From assembly GCA_943324745.2 (NCBI GenBank), contig CALPMT020000017.1, positions 1 to 64,000 of the forward strand: 64,000 nt of DNA, given 5' to 3'. This DNA is from Chitinophaga pinensis (GTDB lineage: Bacteria > Bacteroidota > Bacteroidia > Flavobacteriales_D > Crocinitomicaceae). Below are positions 54,601-61,747 of this stretch, in pieces. How positions within the stretch are numbered: position 1 is the first letter of the stretch; every line of letters begins with the position of its first letter. The position numbers and the translations under genes were made by a program. Below the pieces are notes generated by a model. That model searched no databases, had not been told where the DNA came from, and was given only the letters and a program-made list of their open reading frames with translations.

Positions 54601-57600
54601 GCGTCAGGGGTAATGGATCAATATAAAGGTACTTCCTGGATCGCGACAACTAGTGGTTTAGGAACAGATATTAATAGTGTACATTTTTTAAATTCAAAAA
54701 CTGCTTGGGCGGTTGGTAAAAGTGGTAAGGTCTTAAAATATAATGGTTCAACTTGGACAGCGGCGAATAGCACGTCTGCTTCTGCAGTTCTTTCAAGTGC
54801 AGCTCTAAATACTGTTTTTGTGATAGATTCAACAACTATTTGGGCGGCTGGTGCGGCTGGTAAATTGATTAAAAATAATGGTACGTATTGGTCAACTGTT
54901 TCAACCAATATATATGGAGATATCAAAGGGTTATCTTTTGCAAATAAATCAAAAGGTGTTTACGTTGCTACATCTGGGTATATTTATATGTATGATGGAA
55001 CGACTTGGACTGAACAAAAAGATTTATCGGTGTTAAATGACTTTAATGGGGTATTCATGTTGGATCCTACAAATGCTTGGGCAGTTGGAACGAGTGGAAT
55101 CATAGTTAAATATAATGGAACAAAATGGTCGACTATGACCAGTGGAGTTACTACAACGCTACGTTCAGTATACTTTACAAGTGCAACGGATGGATGGGCC
55201 GTAGGTGATGGCGGTGTTTTATTACATTGTGATGGAATTTCATGGACAAAAGTTGCTAGTGGAACTACGAATGCATTAAATAGTATCGCTTTCAGTGACG
55301 CCAATCATGGTTTTGCTGTTGGTGCAGCTGGAACAATTCTTCAGTATACTAATAAGGTAAGTAATGTAGTTCCTCCAAGTGTTTCTCCAATTGTTATTTG
55401 TAAAGGTGAAACAGTTCCTGCATTTACAACTTCAGGGACTTCCGTGAAATGGTACAGCGACGTTACATTGAAAACAGTCGTAGGTATAGGAAATGCATTT
55501 ACATCAACAGAAAGCAATGTGGGCACTTATACTTATTATGTTTCGGATACACAAAATAACAACGAAAGTGTCGCAACTGCTGTTACTTTAACAATACGCG
55601 ATCTTCCAGTTGCCCCAACTTCTTCAGGAAATCAAACAATTTCTCAGGGTAGTGTACTAGCACCGTTAAGTGTGTTGGGAAGTAGAATCTTTTGGTACTC
55701 AACTGCTAATTTGTCTTCAGTACTAGCAACTGGAAATTCGTATTCTCCAAGTTCACTTGTGTTAGGAACGACTACTTATTATGCGACTCAAACAGTTTTA
55801 GGTTGTAAAAGTTTAGCGACATCAATTACATTAACGGTAAATCCCGTAGTGAAAAGTGCTGCAAAAGAAATTTCTGCATTTAGTTTTGTGAGTCCTGCAA
55901 TGACGGGTGTGATCAATGATACACTTATTTCCATTACTGTTCCTTTTGGAACGAATGTAAGTGCATTGACTGCAAACTTTACAGCTTCTTCCTTATCAAC
56001 CGTATCTGTTCAATCTTTAGTCCAAACTAGTGGTATTTCACAAAACAATTATACAAACACTCTAATTTATACCGTTACTGCTGAAGATGGTTCTAAGAAA
56101 CAATATAAGGTTACAGTTACCATTTCTTCTAGTACTCCAAGTGATCAAAAAGACATCTTATCTTTTGGATTCTCAAATCCATCGGTGACGGCAACAATTA
56201 ATGGAACAAACATCACCGCAATAGTTCCAAATGCAACGAATCGTGCGAGTTTGAAAGCAAATTTCTCGCTTTCTTCTTTGGCTACTGTGACTGTCAATTC
56301 AGTTGCACAAACAAGTGGTGTAACTTCGGTAGATTTTACAAATCCGGTAATTTATGTGGTGAAAGCAGAAAATAACACCACAAAAAATTATACAGTTACT
56401 ATTTCATTGCAAGCGCCAGATGCGCCAGTGTGTTCTTCACCATTAGTAGTATGTGAGGGCGGTGTAATTCCATCACTTTCGGCTACTGGATCCAACATAT
56501 CTTGGTATGCGGACAGTACATTGCAAAACTTGGTGTTTTCAGGATCAACCTTAGCAACTGGAAAAACTACAGAGGGTGTTTACACCTATTATGCCACACA
56601 AACGAGTAATGGAATTTCAAGTCTTGCAACTAAAGTTGTATTAACGATATTAACTAGTCCATTAGCTCCAATTTCTACTGGAAATCAAACTGCTTATGAA
56701 GGTGGATACATCCCAAACTTAAATGTAAATGCTGCTAATGGTACAACAATTACCTGGTATAGTGATCAAGCGCTTACGCAACAAGTAGGAACAGGAACTT
56801 CTTTAAATACGGGTAAAACTGATATCGGAACTTATTCATTCTACGCGACTGCATCCACTAATTCCTGTAAAAGTACTGCTACAATGGTTCAATTAAGTAT
56901 CTTAAATGGTGCTACTTGGTCAGTGATGACTTCTTTACAGAGTAATATTTTATTTGGTGTCAGTGCTAATTCTTCAAATGCTGTACTTGCTGTTGGTGCA
57001 ACGGGTGTAGTTGATCAATATAATGGTACATGGAAAGTAGGAGACAGTAAATTATCTCCTTTATCAGATATTAATGCGGTACATTTTGTAAGTCCTAAAA
57101 CTGCTTGGGCTGTTGGTAAATCAGGAAAAAAATTAAAGTTTGACGGAACTAGTTGGTCAGTAATGTCTAATACAAGTGGAACAACTCTATATGCTGTTTA
57201 TGCGCTTGATTCAGCAACTATTTATGCTGGTGGCGCATCAGGTGGATTGTATAAAAGCACGTCAAACGGAACTTCATGGACTTTTATTAATACTGGAAAT
57301 ACAGACAATATTCGAGGGATTTCGTTTGCAAATGCCTCGAAAGGTGTATTAGTAGGTGTGGCTGGTTCAATTATTGTATATAACGGTTCAACTTGGACAT
57401 TACAGACAGCTGCAAAATTCACCAATGATTTCTATGGAGTACACATGTTGGACGTAAACACTGCTTGGGCTGTCGGTTCTGCAGGTACAATTGTGAAATA
57501 TAATGGTACAACTTGGTCGCCTGTTACGAGTGGAACAACGGCAATTTTACGCTCTGTATATTTTACAAGTGCAACGAATGGTTGGGCAGTCGGTGATGGA

Positions 57601-60600
57601 GGTGTAATCTTACATTACGATGGAACTTCATGGACGACTGTAGCTAGTGGAACAACAAACAACTTAAATAGCGTTTCCTTTAGTGATGCGAACAATGGAT
57701 GGGCTGTAGGTGCTGCAGGAACAATCCTGAATTTTAAAAATTTAGCAAGCAAAATTACTCCACCTAGTGTGACGCCAACTACTGCTTGTAAAGGTGGAAT
57801 TATCCCAGCATTTTCAACGACAGGTGCAAATATTAAATGGTATTCAGACGCACAGTTAAAAACGAAAGTGGGTGCTGGGTTGAATTATACACCAAGTGTA
57901 ACGAACGCTGGAACGTATACCTATTATGTAACGGATTCATTAAGTGGAAGTACAACGATTGCGTCATCGGTAACTCTAACAATCAATGACACTCCTTCTG
58001 CTCCAATATCTGGAGGAAATGCGTCAATGAATGAAGGAGCAACCGTAAATCCCTTGACTGCAACAGGTACTAGTCTTGTTTGGTATTCGGATGTACAAGT
58101 GAGTGCTCAAGTAGGAATTGGAAATTCGTATACACCTGCTTCTCCGAGTAACGGATTAAATACATATTATGTTACGCAAACGGTAAATGGATGTAAAAGT
58201 CCTGCGACATCAGTTACGTTGACAGTAATTCCAAAAAGTGACGCAAAAGAGATTACATCTTTTAGTTTTAACGGGTTGAGTCCTGTTGTAGTAGCAACTA
58301 TTAATGGCACAAACATTACAGCAACTGTTCCTTTTGGCACAGATGTAAGCAATTTAGCAGCCACATTTACTGCTTCAAATCTTACAACAGTTAAAGTTGG
58401 AAATGCGTTACAAGTTAGTACTACATCTATTAATGATTTCTCTGCGCCAGTTACTTATGTTGTAACTGCTGAAAATGGTTCTACAAAAACATTTACGGTA
58501 ACGGTGAGTTTTAGTACTCCTAGTATTGAAAAGGAAATGTTTGCTTTTACTTTTGCTTCTATAAATACCGCTGGTGTTATTTCAGGAACAAACATTACGG
58601 TGGATGTGCCTTTTGGCACCAATATTGCTAATTTAATAGCAACATTTTCGACTTCTCCGTTATCTAAGGTAAATATTGTTGGTACCCCACAAGTCAGTAA
58701 TTTGACTGCAAATAATTTCGTAAGTCCAGTGATTTATTCAGTGGTTGCTCAAGATGGTTCTTCAAAAAATTACACGGTGACAGTAAATATTGCCGCGCCA
58801 AGTACAGCGAAGGATATTACTGAGTACAGTTTTGCTTCTTTGTCTATGAATGGTACCATACAAGATACAAACATAACGTTTACAGTACCTTCTGGTACTA
58901 ACGTTAGTAATTTAGTGGCTTCGTTTACAGCTTCTGACTTAGCAACAGTTACAGTGGGAGCAACAAATCAAGTCTCTGCAACCACCCTTAATGATTTTAC
59001 GAATACTGTGAAATACGTAGTTACGGCACAAGATGGGTCTAAGAAAAATTACTACGTTACAGTAAATGTTATTCCAGCAAGTACTGCGAAAGAAATCACA
59101 GCATTTAGTGTAAATCTACCAAACATTGTTTGTACCATTAAAGATACGTTGATTACAGCGACAGTTCCTTATGGTACAGCAGTTGACAAAGTGATCGCAA
59201 CCTTTACGAATTCTGCTTTCTCTACCGTAAAAGTTGGTGTAACAAATCAAGTTTCTGCTACCACGCTAAACGATTTCAGTAATCCTGTAGTTTATGTAGT
59301 GACTGCTCAAGATGGTTCTACGAAGAGTTATAAAGTGACTATTGCTGTTACTCCTGCAAGTCCTGCGAAAGAACTAGTAGCCTTTGGATTGGTAACGCCT
59401 GCAACAGTAGGTCTAATTAATGGCACAACGATCACTTTAACAGTTCCTTATGGAACAGATGTAACAAAATTGGTTCCTACCTTTACAGCTTCGAATTTCG
59501 CAAGTGTGAAAGTGGGCAATAATGTACAATCAAATGGAGTTACACAACATGATTTTACGGCTCCGGTAACCTATATTGTTACAGCGCAAGATGGTTCAAT
59601 ACAAAATTATACAGTCATTGTATCAGTTTCTCCAAGAATTAAAAGTTCAGCAAAAGAGCTGATCGCATTTAGTATTTCTAGTCCAAATACTGCATGTGTT
59701 ATCAATGGGACAACTGTAACTGCAACAGTACCTTATTCTACGAATGTTACAAATTTAGTTGCTACGTTTATAGTATCTGATTCTGCGAAAGTAACTGTCA
59801 ACTCTGTTAAACAGGTGAGTGGTACAAGTACACAAGATTTCACAGGCGCGGTCGTATATACTGTTACCGCAGAAGATGGTAGCACGAAAAGTTACATTGT
59901 TACTATTTCTATAGCTGCTAAAGTATTGAGTTCTGCTAAAGAAATCACATCCTTTAGTATTAAAAATCCAGCCGTTAATTGTATTGTAAACGGAACAGAC
60001 ATTAAAGGTACATTGCCTTTTGGAACTGATTTAACCAAGTTGGTAGCCATTTATAATGCTTCTGCATTAAGTACAGTTACTGTGAAGTCTGTAGTTCAAT
60101 CCAATGGCACCACTGTAAATGATTACTCACAAGTACTTACTTACACAGTTACAGCAGAAGATGGTTCTTATCAAAATTATGATGTGACTTTAACAATTGA
60201 ATCAAAAAGCAAAGCGAAAGAGATTACAGACTTTAGTATTGTGAGTCCGACAATAACTGCTACAATTGATCAAAATAATATTACTGCTACGGTACCTTAT
60301 GGAACTGATTTAACCAAATTAGTGGTAAACTTTACAGCTTCTAATTTAGCTACTGTGATGGTAAAAGGAGTAACACAAATTAGTGGTCAAACGGTGAATG
60401 ATTTCACCAATTCTGTAACGTATGTAGTTACTGCTGAAGACGGTAGTACTCAAAATTATGTGGTAATAGTTACAATAGCTCCAGACACAAGAAGTAATGA
60501 GAAAGAGCTAGTATCGTTCGGATTTGTTAGTCCTGCTGTTACTGCTTTGATTAATGGGACTACAATCACGGCAACCTTACCTTATGGTACAGATTTGAAT

Positions 60601-61599
60601 AATTTATTAGTGAATTTTGTAGCATCTGATAAATCCACTGTTTCAATAAATGGAATACCTCAGATTTCTGGAACTACAAAAAACAACTTTTCATCCGTTG
60701 TGATTTATAAAGTAACGGCAGAAAATGGAACGACGAAAGAGTTTACAGTAATTGTAGGTTTAGCAAAAAATAGTGCGAAAGAGATTACATCGTTTTTATT
60801 CACAAATCCAGCAGCTAGTGCGACCTTCAATGGGACAACAATTTCACTTCAAGTTCCTTTTGGAACCGATGTTAAAAAATTGATTGCGAGTTTTACGGTT
60901 TCTGCGGGTGCAAATGTGAAAGTTGGGACTATTAATCAACAAAGTGGAGTAACACTAAATGATTTTACCAATCCTGTTTCTTACACAGTAACAGCAGAAG
61001 ATGGAACATCACAAGTGTATACAGTAGTAGTATATTTGCTTGCAGCACCAAAAAGTAGCGAGAAAGACATGTTGACTTTTGGGATTACAAACCCTTATAC
61101 GATAGGTGTAATTTCTGGAACGAACATTGCTTTGACGGTGCCTTATGGTACGGATGTGAAATCGTTGACAGCTTTCTTTACACTTTCTCCAAAAGCAATT
61201 GCTTATATTAATGGTATTGGTCAAATTACTGGCGCTAGTATTATTAATTTCAGTGCACCAGTTACCTACACGGTCACTGCCGAAGACGGGACAACGAAAA
61301 CATATAGTGTTACTGTGACCATCGATAAAAATCCGTTAGGAATAGATGAGGTAACAGCTTCAACCGTTTCTGTGTATCCAAATCCAACGAATGGAACTTT
61401 CTTTGTAAATGCGACATCAGGTTCGTTAACAATTTCAGTAACTGATTTACAAGGGCGAGAAGTATACAGAACCTTAAATAATTCGTTTACTGGAGAAAAA
61501 ATGGCTGTATCCTTAGCTGATTTTGGAAAAGCAACATATTTGGTGAATGTTACTAATAACGGAGTAAGTAGTACCCATAAATTGGAAGTAATCGAGTAA
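51631..61599 (+). CDS. Giant secreted M14 carboxypeptidase with repeat modules and T9SS tail
   Basis: The start is placed at MKKFILFLVFALSM (signal peptide ending SFAQ); a TTG seven codons upstream is disregarded. 3322 residues. M14 zinc peptidase (about 120-430): zinc His192 and Glu195 in HHSREPAS, VDLNRNYGKDW, His322 in NYHTFGNLLIYPWG and catalytic Glu396 in MTPESG. An immune-inhibitor-A-like beta domain follows (about 540-700), then one DUF5018-like module, a cassette of Ig-Ig-YCF48 propeller-Ig-Ig, two DUF5018-like modules, a second such cassette, and eleven DUF5018-like modules in tandem (58.2-61.3 kb). The tail is a T9SS type A domain (VYPNPTNGTFFV). It probably works as a large secreted or surface-bound peptidase. 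Confidence 0.92.
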   Translation: MKKFILFLVFALSMFTVTSFAQNTKYSKVKINLDSKPNELTRLAALGVGIDHGLYREGVSFTSDFSADEIAIMKNNNFNYEVLVDDVASDFKKRNRLAQSRGVNLNTTGCNSKMGKVQNPVNFNLGSMGGYYTFNEMKADLDKMAQLYPNLISVKQSLATTIDGNPIYYVRISDNPSVNETEPEVLYTALHHSREPASISQLMYFMWYMLENYSKDATIKHIVDNTELYLVPCVNPDGYKYNESTNPSGGGMWRKNRKKLGSTYGVDLNRNYGKDWGYDEQGSSGSTVSEAYRGPSAFSEIETSTMKSFCESHNFLLALNYHTFGNLLIYPWGAEENKFTPDSTLYDNFAQKLTAENHYLYGLGNKTVGYVVNGNSDDWMYGEQGTKNKIISMTPESGAFNDGFWPTSNKIIPICRENLLQNIEAALFAGQYATAEDISPKITSSTSLYAKYNVKRFGMANDGNFTVTLAPVSNVSSVGISKSYNGLSILETKLDSIALTLSSAIKAGQTFAYSIAISNGSYSIVDTITKIYGTPVQAFSDDMTSLAKWNASGFQLYNGSYNSTPSCVTDSPSGKYTANANATLTLKSAVNLSGITHAALKFKAKWDIESGMDLFKVQISTNNGSSWQSLCGKYSKVGTATQGSDIIFDGVKSSWVQEDISLDSYIGSNVLIRFNLISDDVLNRDGLYLDDIAIETVSQSAEKSSAKEMTSFQFNSQNATAIILGNAITITVPNATNITNLVATFGLSAGATASIQGVNQISGSTINDFSTSKIYTITAEDGSTKNFLVTVKLAPPVSPTVTVSNKTCEGATISNLTATGTSIKWYSDAGLTNVVGTGNSFATGQTKAGSYIYYVTQTLNNIESAAITDTLTIISLPSAPVSGGEQSAYVGGAIPNLSASADQGSTITWYSDLALTQSVATGSTYTIPVTNSGTYTYYASASISGCKGTSTAIKITLNNAPSTWTSITPVQSTNLYGVSATTSTNAIAVGASGVMDQYKGTSWIATTSGLGTDINSVHFLNSKTAWAVGKSGKVLKYNGSTWTAANSTSASAVLSSAALNTVFVIDSTTIWAAGAAGKLIKNNGTYWSTVSTNIYGDIKGLSFANKSKGVYVATSGYIYMYDGTTWTEQKDLSVLNDFNGVFMLDPTNAWAVGTSGIIVKYNGTKWSTMTSGVTTTLRSVYFTSATDGWAVGDGGVLLHCDGISWTKVASGTTNALNSIAFSDANHGFAVGAAGTILQYTNKVSNVVPPSVSPIVICKGETVPAFTTSGTSVKWYSDVTLKTVVGIGNAFTSTESNVGTYTYYVSDTQNNNESVATAVTLTIRDLPVAPTSSGNQTISQGSVLAPLSVLGSRIFWYSTANLSSVLATGNSYSPSSLVLGTTTYYATQTVLGCKSLATSITLTVNPVVKSAAKEISAFSFVSPAMTGVINDTLISITVPFGTNVSALTANFTASSLSTVSVQSLVQTSGISQNNYTNTLIYTVTAEDGSKKQYKVTVTISSSTPSDQKDILSFGFSNPSVTATINGTNITAIVPNATNRASLKANFSLSSLATVTVNSVAQTSGVTSVDFTNPVIYVVKAENNTTKNYTVTISLQAPDAPVCSSPLVVCEGGVIPSLSATGSNISWYADSTLQNLVFSGSTLATGKTTEGVYTYYATQTSNGISSLATKVVLTILTSPLAPISTGNQTAYEGGYIPNLNVNAANGTTITWYSDQALTQQVGTGTSLNTGKTDIGTYSFYATASTNSCKSTATMVQLSILNGATWSVMTSLQSNILFGVSANSSNAVLAVGATGVVDQYNGTWKVGDSKLSPLSDINAVHFVSPKTAWAVGKSGKKLKFDGTSWSVMSNTSGTTLYAVYALDSATIYAGGASGGLYKSTSNGTSWTFINTGNTDNIRGISFANASKGVLVGVAGSIIVYNGSTWTLQTAAKFTNDFYGVHMLDVNTAWAVGSAGTIVKYNGTTWSPVTSGTTAILRSVYFTSATNGWAVGDGGVILHYDGTSWTTVASGTTNNLNSVSFSDANNGWAVGAAGTILNFKNLASKITPPSVTPTTACKGGIIPAFSTTGANIKWYSDAQLKTKVGAGLNYTPSVTNAGTYTYYVTDSLSGSTTIASSVTLTINDTPSAPISGGNASMNEGATVNPLTATGTSLVWYSDVQVSAQVGIGNSYTPASPSNGLNTYYVTQTVNGCKSPATSVTLTVIPKSDAKEITSFSFNGLSPVVVATINGTNITATVPFGTDVSNLAATFTASNLTTVKVGNALQVSTTSINDFSAPVTYVVTAENGSTKTFTVTVSFSTPSIEKEMFAFTFASINTAGVISGTNITVDVPFGTNIANLIATFSTSPLSKVNIVGTPQVSNLTANNFVSPVIYSVVAQDGSSKNYTVTVNIAAPSTAKDITEYSFASLSMNGTIQDTNITFTVPSGTNVSNLVASFTASDLATVTVGATNQVSATTLNDFTNTVKYVVTAQDGSKKNYYVTVNVIPASTAKEITAFSVNLPNIVCTIKDTLITATVPYGTAVDKVIATFTNSAFSTVKVGVTNQVSATTLNDFSNPVVYVVTAQDGSTKSYKVTIAVTPASPAKELVAFGLVTPATVGLINGTTITLTVPYGTDVTKLVPTFTASNFASVKVGNNVQSNGVTQHDFTAPVTYIVTAQDGSIQNYTVIVSVSPRIKSSAKELIAFSISSPNTACVINGTTVTATVPYSTNVTNLVATFIVSDSAKVTVNSVKQVSGTSTQDFTGAVVYTVTAEDGSTKSYIVTISIAAKVLSSAKEITSFSIKNPAVNCIVNGTDIKGTLPFGTDLTKLVAIYNASALSTVTVKSVVQSNGTTVNDYSQVLTYTVTAEDGSYQNYDVTLTIESKSKAKEITDFSIVSPTITATIDQNNITATVPYGTDLTKLVVNFTASNLATVMVKGVTQISGQTVNDFTNSVTYVVTAEDGSTQNYVVIVTIAPDTRSNEKELVSFGFVSPAVTALINGTTITATLPYGTDLNNLLVNFVASDKSTVSINGIPQISGTTKNNFSSVVIYKVTAENGTTKEFTVIVGLAKNSAKEITSFLFTNPAASATFNGTTISLQVPFGTDVKKLIASFTVSAGANVKVGTINQQSGVTLNDFTNPVSYTVTAEDGTSQVYTVVVYLLAAPKSSEKDMLTFGITNPYTIGVISGTNIALTVPYGTDVKSLTAFFTLSPKAIAYINGIGQITGASIINFSAPVTYTVTAEDGTTKTYSVTVTIDKNPLGIDEVTASTVSVYPNPTNGTFFVNATSGSLTISVTDLQGREVYRTLNNSFTGEKMAVSLADFGKATYLVNVTNNGVSSTHKLEVIE

Positions 61600-61620
61600 A
61601 ATTTCCCTTACGATTTGAAA

Positions 61621-61654
61621 AGAGGTTGTTACATTCAGTAGCAACCTCTTTTTC
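61621..61654 (+). terminator. Terminator of the M14 giant gene
   Basis: AGAGGTTG and CAACCTCT around a 13-nt loop, followed by TTTTTCG. It lies 22 nt after the stop codon. Confidence 0.8.
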
Positions 61655-61690
61655 GTTAGGGACGGGTATAAATACCTGTTTTTCGTTAGA

Positions 61691-61724
61691 TTGATTAATA
61701 ATTAATGTAGTTTTTCTATATTTG
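61691..61724 (+). promoter_or_regulatory. Promoter of the M1 peptidase gene
   Basis: TTG (61691-61693), a 23-nt spacer and TATATTTG (61717-61724) match the Bacteroidota consensus TTG-N17-23-TAnnTTTG. The ATG follows 23 nt later. Confidence 0.55.
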
Positions 61725-61747
61725 AGTAACTTTCAAAAAGTACCCAT

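Noticed and set aside
52704-58364. Several minus-strand open frames of 60-107 codons inside the giant M14 gene
   Set aside because: They lie opposite a strongly supported coding frame, repeat in step with its modules and lack any domain; they are antisense shadows.
58237-61330. Regular repeats suggestive of CRISPR or minisatellite
   Set aside because: The period is about 280 bp, the repeats are coding and diverged, and no short exact repeat with unique spacers exists; they are protein modules.
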